Shown here piece by piece: positions 22,588 through 36,745 of a stretch of 64,000 nt of DNA. The position numbers and the translations under genes were made by a program. Below the pieces are notes generated by a model, which worked only from the letters and a program-made list of their open reading frames with translations, was not told the origin of the DNA and searched no databases. Source of the stretch: Neodontobutis hainanensis (Eukaryota; Chordata; Actinopteri; Gobiiformes; Odontobutidae); contig JALDNG010000006.1 in the NCBI GenBank assembly GCA_024349245.1, positions 7,705,001-7,769,000 on the forward strand. Direction: 5' to 3'. Position 1 is the first letter of the stretch; every line of letters starts with the position of its first letter.

Positions 22588-25500
22588 ACCTAAAGCTACG
22601 GTAAAAAATAACACTGAGACATTCAGCATTATTGTGTACTTCGATCAACTAGCCATTTTAATTAACTGTAGAGGCTCTGAGAAAAGCCCGAGATAGAGCG
22701 CTGTCTGACTGAAAGACACATGACCACTTTTCTAACCTTTGGCCTGTGATCTCAATGTGGAGGTCGAGAGGCCATCAAATAGAAGTGTGATGGGAGCTCT
22801 CAGCAGGTCTGAGAACCTCTCCCGAGGTGTGGGTGGTCCCCTCCGCCTCAGATGACTGCTGTGATGGGTCACTGAATATGTGTGAATGTAATTGCACAGA
22901 TCAACACTTGCTCATCCAGCAGTCAGTGCTCACAGGCCAAATATCTGCAGTGCTTCTGGGTCACGGGACATTGAGATGTTGACCTCAGCTGATTACAGAA
23001 ACAAATGCCAGGCATGTGTTAATATGGTTCTAGTTAGAAGTTAACAGCCACATTGCAAGGAATACTTTTCAAACAGTCTGCTACCTAAAGCTACTACAAG
23101 TGCACTGCTGTTTACTTCAATTAGCAACTCATTTTAAAGTACAATCATCACTGCCTCTGTTATGAAGACTGAGCAGTGAATTGAAAGTTACTGACTGCGA
23201 ATGTCACTTTCAAAGCGAGATGAAACAGTCTTCCTTTCTGTGAAAGTCATCAAGTATTCATGGGAATTCTTGCCACCAGAGTAAAGTTCTTTCTTTGACT
23301 TCAGGAAGTGTGCAGAGCCAGAGGGGATTAGATATCTGCCAGTTGATGAATTGTGTGCAGTAGTCATGGACTGGGAAGAGCCAGGGAGATAGAGACGCCT
23401 GAGCTCAGTTCCAGCTCCAGCTGGTTAGTGTTGTGTAGAAGGTACACACAGTGCTGTGCAAGTTCAAACAACATAATTAATTAGGCTAATATTAATATTA
23501 TCAATGCCACATAAATTCAATTCTCTTAGCCCTAATCACAACTGGATAGCTTGTAAAAATTATTTTGTTAGGCCCTGATGCAAACAGTGGGTCTATTCCA
23601 AACATTTGAAAACTATTTGTTTTTGCGCCGATTAAATTGTGCTGTTCAGGAAGGGGTTGGGGGGAGAGAAGCCGGGCCAGGGACGATAACCGGTGTGGAG
23701 ACGATGGCAGAAGCACAGCATGGCCCTAGGGACTCCCAGCACACGTACATGCATGAGGGAGGGGGCATTGCTTTTTCGGGTGGCTGTTTGAGCAGGTGGA
23801 GGGGATTAGTAATGCTGTCAACACTGGAGAGCTGGATAAGACTGTCCTCTCATACGCGTCAGTTTGAGCAACACTTGCATACATATTCTGTAAGAGAAAG
23901 ACGCCAGGACAAATGAAACACGGTTTAAATTAACACAGGAAGTTTCACTTAACTAGTTGTGTGTGGCATGATTTTTGTTTCAAAAGTTTGACTGTACATC
24001 CTTTCTTAAAACTAAAACACCAATGCTTGTCTACCACATATTACATCTGTCCATTTAAATGAAAATACCCCTTAGTGTTCCTAACTTATGTCTCTTTGCA
24101 GTAAATGTTTAAACCCAAAGTAATTGCTAAGGTAAGAATCTACCAATGTCTTGTTTGCAGTTTACCACGTCACCAGCCACGGTTTCTTGTTTGTCCACTC
24201 TTTCTTCATGCCTGGCTGGTCCTCTAACATCCTATAAATCCTTGCTTTCCGTGCAGTTGTACTCCAACAAGGCTGTCCCTCCCTCTGCCTCCTGGAGCGC
24301 TGACAATAAAGCATTACAGCAGTCAATCCATGTCAACAACAGCTTTGCTTAATTCCTGCTAAACACGTTTAAACTAAATCTTCACCTAATGATGCATAAT
24401 GATTTGCTCTTTAGTGTGCTGGCAGCTTGTATCAATTTCTGCAGTTTATTTTCCCACCATTAGAGAGATGACTCAGGTGGTCTCACTGTGGCAGCCACAC
24501 TGAGGCTGTATTATCACAAGGAAATGCAAGGTTGAAGTGAGCCAGGTAATTGAGACTAGACACTGCATACTGTTTTAGAAAGGAATGATTTGTGTGTCGA
24601 AATGGAACAGGATGTTTGCGTTCCAAATCTATTCTTAATAATCTGTGTGTGTGGGACTTGGAGTGGGCACACAGCCAGCACCTGTCATGTGATGCAGATG
24701 TTGCCCCGGCCTTGACCCTGTGCCCAAAAGATGCCTGGGCCAAAATGGCACATGCGCCTCACCACCTTCAGTCTTGAGCAGCAGGAGCTGAACTGTGCAG
24801 GATGTAAGTGGTGCCAACTCACCTCCTTACTCACTATATCTATATTGAGATGTCCTGTTAAGATTGCAAAGCTAACACGGTGCTATTTTTTTCATTCCTC
24901 TCTGTGTCATGCCACATGTCTTTCCTTTAGAAACACTATTAATTGTGAGGCGTTGAGGAGTGTTTCCAGTGCTATGTCCTGGCCATGTGCCTGTGCCTTG
25001 CTCTCTCTTGGCTGGGTTTGTCTGGTTCACTTCTCCACAGGAACAGACTGGCACTCTAGCTGAGGGCTACAGGTTCTGCACACACAACCCACTAAACATG
25101 TCTGTGAGACTGAAATATAGACTGCTCTTCATTTGCAATACATCCAATTATAGCAAACATGTCCAATATATGTATTTTTATTTTTTCAGTACAATGCAGA
25201 TGGCAGATGACACCGTACACACAATTTGGCACACGCAAGACAAGTACAAATGCACATAACACTGGGGGAGTCCATGCTAAAATCACAGAGTGAGAGTTTA
25301 AAGAACAAATTGATTCTGATGGTTAAGGGAGTTGAGCGCTAAACGCATGCACTCACAGGGCAAACAAACATCTGTTCCATTTGTAAAGCCCATGGCCCTC
25401 CTAACCCAGTGATGTTGAACCAAGCATGCACACATGCCAGAGACACAATCGGGGTCTCTCTCTCCTCCACTTAAGATGAAACACTGCATCACCAAAGCAT

Positions 25501-26587
25501 GTGCATTTGTCTAATCAAGCTTTCGCCTCAGGGCACGCTGAATGTAAATGAATAGGCTTGTGTGTGCCAGCGTCTATTTCTGTTCGCACTGGCTGTGTTT
25601 GATGCCGGGATGGAGAGGTGTGCGACAAACAGAAGGGGGCACTAGTGCTCCAGTGTTGCCTCTATTCCTCAGAGCTGCTCACAATGGGGATCTGCCTGAG
25701 GGGGGAAATGTTGCTTTTTTAGGTCTGTGAGCCCATATCCCTTAATCCCCAGCTATGATTGACAATCATGATTTAGGGTATATGGTGTCCCATTCTAATC
25801 CATGAGCAATGATTTCATTTGCATACCTTCCGTACGTGGCCTCATTTTGGAGGAAACGCTGCCTTTGTAAGTGAGACAGAAAGAGAGAGGAAGCTCAGAG
25901 AGTGAGTGCAACATCGAGAATAATGAGAAGGAAGAGAATGGAAGGGAATGTTTGTGGTATTTTTTATTTTTTGCCAGAAGGAAGATGATAGCCGTCTTCT
26001 TGCCTAACTGAGCCCTGTGAATATGCCTTTCCTCAGCACCACTTTTATTTGAATAACATACACAATGCATGTGCAAACACAGTCACAAGTATACAGAGAA
26101 TTGTGACGATATATGGAGATGTGGGAAACACACAGAGATGCTCCCTCACACGATGCACAACTAAATTGGTATTTGCTCATTTTATAACCAAGTCAGGCTT
26201 AATTATAATCATGGGAGTTTGGGAGTTACCGTATAATCTCTAGAAGGTATTAAGAATTACCCAGAGCACAGCACAGCAAAAAGAAACAAATACAAATACG
26301 TACAATTATTTCTCAGTCATAACACCCAGGAGAGTGTGAATCAAATAATGCTCAGTGTTTGGTGAGTCCACAGAGACCATTCTTCCTGGCTTTTATCTCT
26401 GAGCAAGAGGAGCGCAGGGAAATGCAGCGGAATGGGTCAAAAGGGTCACATCCAAACGCAAGGTTAAAGGACTCTAAGGTATAGTGTCAATTAACATTTC
26501 ATTTGTTCCTGGTAGATGTCATTGTAATCTGATCAATCTACAAATGGTTATATCTAATTACATTTACTAAAGATTAGAGACAAAATA

Positions 26588-26591
<4 letters not shown>
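22588..26591. other. Gene desert, first part: no exon or transposon recognised
   Basis: The open frames here are short and lack splice support or family motifs. GGGATTA/TAATCCC words occur at 23324-23330, 23802-23808 and 25743-25749. A stretch around 23610-23650 (TTTTTGCGCCGATTAAATTG) has the look of a conserved element, but conservation cannot be judged from one genome. By synteny this is the far 5' flank of otx2. Confidence 0.45.

Positions 26592-26647
<56 letters not shown>
26592..26647. repeat. (AT)n microsatellite
   Basis: About 28 uninterrupted AT units inside a very AT-rich kilobase (26.5-27.0 kb). Confidence 0.97.
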
Positions 26648-26650
<3 letters not shown>

Positions 26651-27151
26651 TTATAGCTCAAATGACAATTTCCAGTGTTAAAAATAACTTTGTCTATTTA
26701 CAGTCCAGATTGATAAAATGATTTCAAATAGACAGACACAGACATAATTATATACATTATATAAACATAATACATTGTCAATCAATAGGCGTCTTTAACA
26801 TTACTAAAAAAAATTACAAAATTTAATTTAAAAATGAAAGTACAATCCCATATTTGTATAAAAAGGAGACCATAAAATCTAAAAGAAAAATCTCAAAGAC
26901 ATTACAGCTTCTTCTTGAATAAGCTTTAAAATGTTTCAAAACCAAATCATCTTTATATTTACTGTATATAGAGCTATTCTTTTGATTCTTTTTTCCTCTC
27001 TGAAGGTTATGCTCCAACACAGGGGATAGCAGTGCCTTCATCACCAGCACAGTGCACTGTGTGGTGTGAGTGAGCGATCCGTGCCAGGTTTGTGTGACAG
27101 GACACTCCCTCTGGAACAATAACAGGCTGATAACATAGTCTTATCTGGCAT

Positions 27152-27207
27152 GTGATGAACAGGCCGTCTACTTGATGACTGCATCAAGTGGACGGCCTGT
27201 TCATCAC
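27152..27207. repeat. Near-perfect 26-bp inverted repeat (hairpin) with a 4-nt loop
   Basis: The left arm 27152-27177 pairs with the right arm 27182-27207 at all 26 positions except one G-T wobble (27169 with 27190). The loop is 27178-27181. The arms contain GAACAGGCCGTC, and the right arm has TCAAGTGG at 27184-27191, an NK2-homeodomain-like word. It belongs to no transposon that I recognise and has no terminal flanking duplication. Confidence 0.85.
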
Positions 27208-30200
27208 TGAGCACAAGAGACCGAGGAACAGTCAGCGCGAGTGTAGCACTGGGCAGTCTCCGAGGGATGCCAGCGAACACAAACACAGGCAAATTGTCTG
27301 GTGCTATGTCTTGTTCATGTTTATGTTGAGTTACACTATGTCAGGGATAAGTGGCTGTGATTTATTGTATTTTTGGGAGATATCATTTTTTGTTTTAGTG
27401 TTGACTTTACTGATGCATTGTAAGCTGATCTAGATCCTAATGTGTGGCTTATGAAAAGAACTAAACAAAAAGTGATTTGTGGTATAAATGTAACTCTTAC
27501 ATTACATTACATTATATTTTATTTAATTTTACCACATTTCAATTGAACTGAATGATTTAGCCCAGTTCTTTTCTAAATAATTTAATATTTCTGTACTAAT
27601 TTCTGTAATAATATAACAATTAATAATTGTATTTATTTTTTTTACAATGCCCCACCTTTGTCTCTGTGATGCTAAATCAGATCTGAACCTCTTCTGAGGC
27701 CAGTCTGAATGCAACCTCAGTACTGACTCTACCGTCCTGGCGTCCCACTTAACCAGCCCAAGGACTTCCACATCTATCCCCAGTCCCATCTCCACCGACT
27801 GTCTCACCCTCTCCACCATTAGCTCTGTTTACCAAGTCAATCCTAATTGATTCCTCCTCTTTATCTTTTTACCTCCTTCATTTTGTTATTAAGTGTGCGG
27901 GAGAGGCGCGGAGAGCTCCCTCTTTCCCCCATTTTTTAGAAATTATACTCTTGTACTTGATCCAGCTAACAGGATTTTCTTAAATTACTTTATAAAAGAC
28001 CATCTTTTAACTTTCTTATTTCTGTGCCTATCCATTCATTAGCAGGTCTGCCTCAAGGCCCCCTCACATCAATTTCTTGGGTTAAAGTTACAAAGTTAGG
28101 CAGCTCAGCGAGGCGCTCACGGTGGTTTGTGGATGAGCTGGGGTGGACGTGGGGGAATGGGGACCAATTATTAATTTGTGAAGTATTAGAAAATAAAGAG
28201 ATTGAATTAAGAGTATTGGTGGTGTGTTATCCAATCCAGCGTGGCTAGCCTCGGGGACTCACTGTGGTGGAGGACATTATGCAAATGCTCTTCCTCTCTC
28301 CTCTCATTCTGACTGCTATCTTCTTTGCTCTACTCATCCCTCTCTTCTCACACATTTTCTTTGCTCCTGTGTTCACTCTCTCCTTCTCTCTGTGTATTTT
28401 ATCTTCATCAGTCGGCACAGACAGACACCGAGTGTCACACATCAAGTGCTGCTGCTGAAATCGACAAAAGCAAAGGTCAAGTAGAGGCAAGTCTCGAGGT
28501 TGGGGGGATTATGGCTGTAACTGTGATCACCCACATATATAGAACTAGTTTAGAGCCAACTCTTTAGAACCAAAACTTTAACTATATCCTAATATATCCT
28601 AATATTCCTTCTAAAATGAGTTTTAGAGAATAGTTGAAGTGGCCTTATATTGGCTGATCAGCACCAATTAACAGAGAAAATCAGTGTGAAATTATTAGGA
28701 TAACATCATTATTGCTTTAATAAATCACTAACCAGTGGCTTGACCTTTGACCCCAATAATATAGATACTGAACTTGGCTATAAAACGAATATACTCTACA
28801 AACCTAACCAGTAATCAGGCTAACAACCTTTCCAAAATCAGGACGTTGTTCTCACTCTGGGTGTACTTAAAAATCTAAAGTGTTGACCCATCTCTGAACA
28901 TAATTAAGGCAGCAAACTTGAAAATGAGACATTATGAAATGATAAAATGACATTTTTAGTTTTTTTCAGATTGTTATTGCGAGAGAAAGAGTAACTTCAT
29001 TCTAACACATCATTGGCCATGTCCTGCTGTAAATGGGGCCAGTGCAAATTTTATTAAAAAATTGAACATTTAAAAAACTGAACTACATCAATTAACACAT
29101 TCAGTTGGTTGTTCTTGCTCTTGTATAATTTACTGAGAACTGGCACAGATTTTGGTTCAGGTGGCCCCAAGGGTGCTTGTACTTTCCTTTACTGTCTGGG
29201 GTTGTATATACAGTATACAAAACAGAATGTATACATGTAACAAAACAGTATGGAAAACAGAATAAAAGTGATGAAACAAATGCGTCTTGCAAGTTGCTAT
29301 AGAAATGTGTTTCAATGGCCCTTCTTGCAGCTATAGATACCTACAAAAGTTGTGCTGACACTTACCTACAGTAGGAAATGAGTTACCTATCCCTAAGTCT
29401 TCCATAGACCCCCTTTTTACAAAATACGTGAACACCCCTTGAAGAAAGCAGCTAAAGACTGCTTAAATGCTCTCATTATCAGTGATTAATAAAACTCTGG
29501 CGCTCAAAACTTGGGTCAACATTGCTATTTATTTAAGATGGCAGGTGTTCTGTTAAAAGCTGATGAGTGCAGTTAATGAAGTCGTAATGAAGAAGGCTGG
29601 AGGGAGTGGAGGCGCGGTGTCAGTAACACGGCCCGTGACTCTGGTGGTACCCAGCACTAGAAGCAGAACAGACAAGTTTGATGTTAGCAAATATTAGCTT
29701 TGTGCAGGACGTGGTGTATTCACTCTGACACTCTCATTGCATATTCAGAGACAGATGTTTCCGAGGCGAGGAGTCTGAATGAAAGGCCTGAGATGGCAGA
29801 GTTGCTCTCGGAGGAGCAAGTAATTGGCCCCATGACGGTAGCAGCGACAGAAACAGGCACTTACACACACACATACACATATACACACACACACACACAC
29901 ACCGCACTTCCTCTCCCCTCTGCCTCTCCTCTCTGATCTGATAAAGGTAAACGTGTAGCAAATTTGTCATTTGATGAGGGAGGATTTCCACAAACAGAGC
30001 TGACATGATGAGCCTGTGATCTGCCTGTATGAGAGTCAGCGGGGGCCCAGGCAGCGGGCAGAGATCTCAATCCTCCCCCTGCCTCCCCCATCCCGCTCCT
30101 CTGCTTCTCTCTCTCATACACTCGGCTGTGTTCACATTGGGTCTCAGTAATTGCTGCTTGCCATCCATATCTTTCCCCTTCTCTGTCTCCCAGCCGCCGT

Positions 30201-33200
30201 CTATCTCTCCTCCTCAGAGACATCCTCCTTTTCTTTAAATAAACCCAAAAAAGGGGACCCGGTCCTCCACTTATCTCTGGGCTCCATACCTGCACACAGC
30301 TTGGATATTCACACTTACCTAGCCTCTCCTGTAAAAGGAAACTATTCCCTTTTACTATATTGACAAGTGAAATGGTTAAGAGCTTAGGCAGTCACGCATA
30401 TGAGCCATGTGATGAAGTTGCGGCACATTTAGATGTAGGATTTATGAACAGGTTTGGGGGGGTCATATCAGATCATTTTGAAGTTTAATTTAGTGAAAAT
30501 TGACCTCCATTACCACTGTCATTCTCACCTTCATAGAGATTATTTAAGAAAAGTGATCATGGGACACTTTTGGGAGCATAAAAACATAAAATCGCCCTCG
30601 TCCTGCCACACCTAACTGCTCCACAACCCTTATCTCAAAGCCCACCCATCCCTCCCTCATTTCTCTTACTGCACTCGTTGCCGTCTGTCACTGGGTAAGA
30701 GTCACTGGGTTTGAGGCTTTCGGTTCAGAGGTAATGGTCCTGCCTCTGACTAGTCCCATGACTCTAATCCCGGGACTCGAGACCCGGGCTACTGCTCTGG
30801 TCCATGCCGACTACTCAATGGCCTTCTGTCCATCTGAACAGCCTGTCGTTAACCCTTTAACTCAAGTTTTATATGCACTTGAATGTGTTGCTACCAAAAA
30901 GGAGCCAAGGGCAATATAAATGGTCATTTTAATGTGAACAAGGTTTAAGTTGAGCAAATAAAGTGGAAAGTGAGACTCTGATATTTTTCCTTTACAAAAA
31001 AAATCAAACACAGTGTAAAAATGTGTAGCTAGGTTTATGTGTCTTATAAATGAGTCTTGTAATGAGATTAATAGATTTAAAATAGCTAATAAATTAAATT
31101 AAATTGCAGTTTACCCAGTTTTTTATTTTGGTAATTCTGATGTTACTTCAATTGCACTCCTGTCAGATCCTAAAGGTGTCACCATGTTTGGAAAGGTTCT
31201 ATTTCTGAAAGTGACTATGTAGCTAGCAATGCTAATGGCCAGTAATGACCCTTAACCACAGTCTTGAATAAAACAATGTAATCCCTTTTTACAAAAGCAA
31301 CACTATGTAACATTATTATCATAAAATACATAGCATCAAATTATTAAAATAAGTAGCCCCAATGGCATTTTGATGGTTCCCTGACATACTAAGAAACAGT
31401 AACCGTTAACTATGTAACTCCGACTGACAGGCCATGCTTTCAAATCACAAGAAAACGTATTTCACCAAATTAACACAACCTTCCATTCATCTTATGCAAG
31501 AAACAAATTGGGGCGAAAAGAAAAATGGACCTAGAGCTAAACAAAATAAATCTTCACTTAAATTTTATCACCCCCATATTTCACATTTTCTTGTAGACCC
31601 TGATTGCATGGTGTTGCAAAATATGGCTGACATCTATTTCTATGGCTAGAATAACCTCAATAATACAGTGTAACCAACTTCAACTAACATAAAGATAGCA
31701 CTAACCACCAATGTGTACATTCTGCTTTAAGACTGTACAGAGGCCTGGACGAGCTTCAGTCAAACGTTTGCAAAGTCTTGGTTTTTATTAAAGTGCTGCA
31801 CCCTGGAACATCATTAGAAAAAAGTACTGGTGCCTGGGAGAGGTCTGTGGTGGAAGAACAGGGGGGTGGGTGTGCGGGGGGGTTAGAGGAGAGCTGAACT
31901 TTGTTAATGGAGTGTTTCTCCGTGCAAGTCACTCAGCTTTGAAAGCCAAGCCCCCCGGGTGAGGACTCTGAAGCACAGGAATCAGACATGCACAATCAGT
32001 TCCACTCCTTAAATCTCCCTCAGAATCATATCTATTTGAGCAGCCTTTCCTTAATTTATTTCTCTATCAGTTAGTGGGTTGTGATCTGGCGAAGCGCTTC
32101 GGGAATAGGAGACACTGCTGAATGGTGAAATGGAGAAGGTTCTTCTCTTTCAGCGTGTTTTGTGCTCCCTGGCTCATTTGCACACACACTGGCACTCGCT
32201 ATCTCTCCCCCTGTGCCCTCGCCATCCATTTAGGCAGCGCCTCTGACTAATTTGCCCATCACGCTTGCTGTCTGGTCCTTTACGGTTGGAGATGTTTTGA
32301 CGTGTCTCTCTCTCGGCTCACTCCCTCCACTGGCACTGTCTCACTATGATTAAGAATATTCTGATAATAAGCAAATGCCAAGAGTCGCCAAATGTCTGAG
32401 GAATCTGTAGTGGCACAGTTGTGTTCCTTTGCGTTAGTGGGGAATATTTTGAGTGTGCCATGCATGCACAGCGTTTTCACTCAAAGGAAATGTAATTCAA
32501 AGTGAGAAAGATTGTAGAGGGCACACACGCTTTATGCTGCACATGAAAGAGCCACATGCACCCACACTATTCACTTAGACTTCATATTGAACACTCAGAT
32601 CAGTAACAATTGAATTCATATCCCTCATCAATTACATGCATTATACCTGTCGACTGCACGCTACAGCAAACTCCAAAGGCTGCCCTGTTTAACTCAGACA
32701 ATCCCCTTGGAAAATATAGGCCAGGCCACCATCAACCACAGCAGCAAGGCCCCCACCCCCTCTACAAGCCCACACCTCCACCCACTGAACTCTACCAAGT
32801 GATTAGTTGGGGATTAAAATATTTGCTGGGCAAATATCTGCTATGGCTGTCTGACACAACATCATAGTTCAAAGACAGGAGCTTAACCAACTTTTCTCTT
32901 TTGACAAAGCTTGAAGACATCCCCAGACCACACCCAGTACAGGCCATGACTCATTTATAACATTTGTGTATAAGAGGCTCAACATGATGACTCTGAACAT
33001 TAGTAAATCTTACACAACAAATGGACAGTCAGTGTTTATGGAGTCAGATGTTATTAGCACATTTGAAAAAAAAAAAAGCTTGGGAAGCTCAAGGCACAGC
33101 AGAAACAAAGTAGGTACAGCCTGTATAGCTAGTGATGCTAACAGTAATACACCAAAACACTTCTTTTTAAGAGCTACTTTCTGTTGTTGCAGGTCGGTTT

Positions 33201-33400
33201 AAGGGCACTCTACAACACTGCGCACACACTTTCCACACACCACCACTGATAATACAGACTTATTGTACCTCACATTGTAGTAAGTAAGCAGTTTTTAAAT
33301 ATACTTTCCACATAAAGTGCTGAGTGCAGTGGAGATGTGGACTAGTTGCCAAGGACATTATTACCCCTTGAGGCTAAACAACATGCACCCTGAGGTCTAA
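27208..33400. other. Gene desert, second part: no exon recognised
   Basis: No coding exon or clear transposon is visible. A short CA run lies at about 29857-29902. GGGATTA/TAATCCC words are at 28505-28511, 30765-30771, 31279-31285 and 32810-32816. The 30000-30250 part is pyrimidine-rich. One candidate enhancer is listed separately at 28085-28225. Confidence 0.45.
28085..28225. promoter_or_regulatory. Candidate enhancer: homeodomain-type AT cluster
   Basis: GC-richer sequence (28085-28160) passes into AATTATTAATT (28166-28176), followed by ATTGAATTAAG (28201-28211). Overlapping ATTA cores between ordinary sequence are typical of developmental enhancers. Motif content only; conservation is unknown. 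Confidence 0.25.
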
Positions 33401-33689
33401 TATCACTCAGCAAATTAAAAGAGCGGGCTGTGAGGCTGGGGCGTCCACCTCAGCAGCCCGCACCACTTGAACATTATAAGCTGCGTTACCACCAGAGCAC
33501 CGGTCTCACCTCCACTTCTGTCAGGCCTTTATTATGAGTCCCTGCCACTAAGTCAGGGAGCTAAAATTGATTTGCTTCTGACGGTCATTTGGCACTGAAA
33601 GTTGTTAATTTCTCGCACCCCCCCCCCACTCTATTCTACCTTTCCTTTGTGTTCGCCAAGGTGGGGGCAGACGAGGCTGGCGGCGAAAT

Positions 33690-33750
33690 GCAAAGGTTTA
33701 ATTAGTTTTTGTTGAATTAATTAAAGAGGGAAAAAGTTGTTCTTGGGGGA
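33690..33750. promoter_or_regulatory. Candidate enhancer core with paired ATTA sites
   Basis: TTTAATTAG (33697-33705) and GAATTAATTAAAG (33714-33726) are two homeodomain-type motifs 9 bp apart. They follow a G-rich stretch. This is a motif reading only. Confidence 0.22.
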
Positions 33751-36584
33751 ACGAAAGTAAAGCAGTGGTCAAGAGGCGTGGGGTACAGGAAAAGCGTCAT
33801 GGAGGATTTAATTTAGAGTGGATCTCCTGGAGGGACCATCCACTGCAGACATAGGCCCCAAACCGACCAGTCTGAGGCTCTTATTGATACCAGGCCTACA
33901 GCTATCCATCACTGTCATAGCACCCTCAGTAAGCATGGCGCATCGCATCAACACTTTAGCCTATCATTAGGAATCTGTAGAGGGCGTCAGACCTGGGCAC
34001 TCAAAAATAACTTTATGTAAACGGCTTTAACATTTAATATCTGTCTGCAAATTACTGATTGTGAATTACATTCATAACACAATGCACCTTCAACAGTATG
34101 ACGACGCTGATCATTGATACAAACCTGCGACAATAAGTCATAATGCAACTACAACTAAAAGGTGGGCCTTATTCTTACTGTGTAGACCTGTGTGCAGAAC
34201 TTTCTTTCTTGTTCTTATCTGGCCCTGTTGCCACACCTGTGCTGCTTATCTCCATGTGGCTGAAGCTTTTAGTCTGGCCCTGCTATGAACGCTTATCTGT
34301 CTATCGTACCACAATACAAATGTCCAACAAGATTTTCTCTGAGGAACATAGTTTACTTGGCACGCTACACAACTGCATGATGTGTTGCAGTGTGATTGTT
34401 TTTTGTGGTTTTGTGCTCATGGCAAAGGGGGAGGGGATGATTGTTTGAATACTACATCCAAAGTGTGCATGAGAGAAATATCACCAAATTAGATGTCTCT
34501 AATCCCTGAGGAATATGAATTAGCCCGCAATGAATCACAGCACAAATGAGTAGGTGTTTTGAGGAAAGAGAGGCACTGATATAAACACATTCAAGCTAGT
34601 AAACAACAATCCACAATAAAAATACAAAAAGCATTGGGAGTGAGGCTGCCAGAGGAAGATGCCAATGAGAGCTGAGAAATTACATTCAGTGCACCGAACA
34701 ATGCAATGGCACCATTGTAACTAAGGATTTTTGTATTTCCTACCTTTTAGCTCAATGTGTATAAATCTCATGAAATGTGTCACAGTTTCTCCTCAGTTTC
34801 TTGGTTTGGGATTGTTTTATTTGTCAGTGGATCTAAGTTTTAAAAAGAACACACTAAAAGGTACTTCTATTTTGATTTTTAACATTTCTAAACAGCAGTT
34901 GAATGTTTAACCTACTTTGATGTGGGAGGGGGAAATGAATTTGAGTTTTTAGTAGAATTGGGTAAATACAAGTGGTAGATGTGTTTGTGTCATTTCTGCC
35001 AGTGATTGATGATCAAAGCTGTTTCTCTTGCAGCCGTTGGGTTTGTTGATGTGTGTGTGTGTGTGCGAGCTGGAGAAGTGGTGCTGAACTAATGCCTTGC
35101 GTGGCCTGGGTGTAGCGTTTCTCCTACAGGGTGGCCATGTAGCCCCTTAGCCCTGAGTCTCTCACTGTGTCTGCCCACCCACATTATGGAGGTGTTTAAA
35201 TCTTCAATGGGACCAATCTGCATCTCTCTTGGCCACACTCCTTTTTGCTCTGCTCCGTTTCTCACAGGTTTTTTTTTCACCAATCATCTACTCAGCCTTT
35301 TGATGGTTAGAGCTAGAGTAAGAGTTAGAACTACCTTTAAGATTATTGTTTAAAAGCATCACACAATGAGCCACATAATTCCCTAGACTTGCAATGATAC
35401 ACTGAAAAAAAGACTTTCTGCGATGGTGTTAGAGCCACATTAATGAGTTTCCAATTAAAAAAGGGTGCCGCAGCCTTCAGTGTAAAAGTGTGCAGTTTTG
35501 CCAAGGCACCGTCTTCCCCCTTAATCACACTATCAAGTTGTAAGATCAATAAAGCTTAGTGCTTAAGCTCTGTTTTATTTTAGGGAGGAAAATGGAGGCA
35601 GTGTGCTCTGTAAATGTTCTTACTGGCACATGTGAATTTCTTTGCAGTCAAATTAAGCAGGATTAAGGCGTGTGTGTGTGTGTGGAGGGGGGGGCCTGCA
35701 GCTCATGTGACAATGCTGAGTGTGGTCAGCAGGTCTATCTGACCAGCAGCAAGAGCTGGGAGGTTGCCTTCTGCATGCACAAATGACGGACCCTAAAACA
35801 AAGATGCACACATATGAGTGACCAGGTCATTGTAAAGCCAATATGAGTGTGAGTAAAGTTCTGGCCCCAAACTTTAATGCACACATTCTCTAAATCCACT
35901 GCTCATTTTACTGGAATTTTCTTTACTTACAGCACTTACTTTTTTGTGTGGGAAAAATGCATTTATATTTCATCTACAAAGTTACTCCTGGAGTCCAATC
36001 ACTGCCTGAGGTCAGATTTTAAATGGTCTGCAGCTAACTAAAATGCTTTAACAATGTTTCACAATGGAATTACTAATGGTACAGGTTTAAAATACCATTT
36101 TCATTTCATTTTAAAAGGTTTGGTGTGTAGTTTTTGGTGGAATTTGGTGGCAAAAGTTTGGAATTCCACAACTTTTTTGTCAGTCATGTAAGTTATGCAT
36201 TCTGATCGGAGATCTCTAACATGTGACAGGACACAGACCAAAAGGAACACACTTTCTTCATTGAACTCTATTCTAGGGTATAGGTGCTACAATATGGTAG
36301 TCAGCATTTTCCTAAACACACAATAACACTACCTCAACTAACCACCATAATATTTTTAGCAGCTCTTCTCTTTTTTCCCTTACACTCTTCCACACACGTC
36401 CCCAGTTCCTGTTGACCGAGAGCAAATGAAAGCAGACAGACCTAGAGAATGGATGAGGCTGTGGCCCTTAATGTGCGGAGGGGAGGAGGCCCCAGTGCAC
36501 TGAAATAGCTCCGACTCCAAAAGAAATGAAATCTAGGCACTTATTTGTCAGGGTGTCTGCCTGCTCTTTCCTCCGTCTCTGCGC

Positions 36585-36745
36585 TCTGTGAATATGCATG
36601 AGGATTTGAGAGGTATAAATAGCGGAGGTGTCCATATTGCCACTGCGTTTTCCATCAGCACAGAGAAAGGCTTTAATGGGCTTATTATGAACCGCATTAC
36701 ATCACCAGCAGCCAATTACAAATTCCTTAAAGGAACGGAAAAGGA
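36585..36745. promoter_or_regulatory. Candidate regulatory element with octamer-like and TATA-like words
   Basis: ATATGCAT (36592-36599, POU octamer-like) is followed 15 bp later by TATAAATA (36614-36621), then by ATTA-containing words to about 36735. It could be an enhancer or the promoter of an unrecognised non-coding transcript. No reading frame is associated with it. Confidence 0.22.

Noticed and set aside
27152..27207. A microRNA precursor
   Set aside because: The loop has four bases and the stem is almost fully paired over only 26 bp, unlike an animal pre-miRNA.
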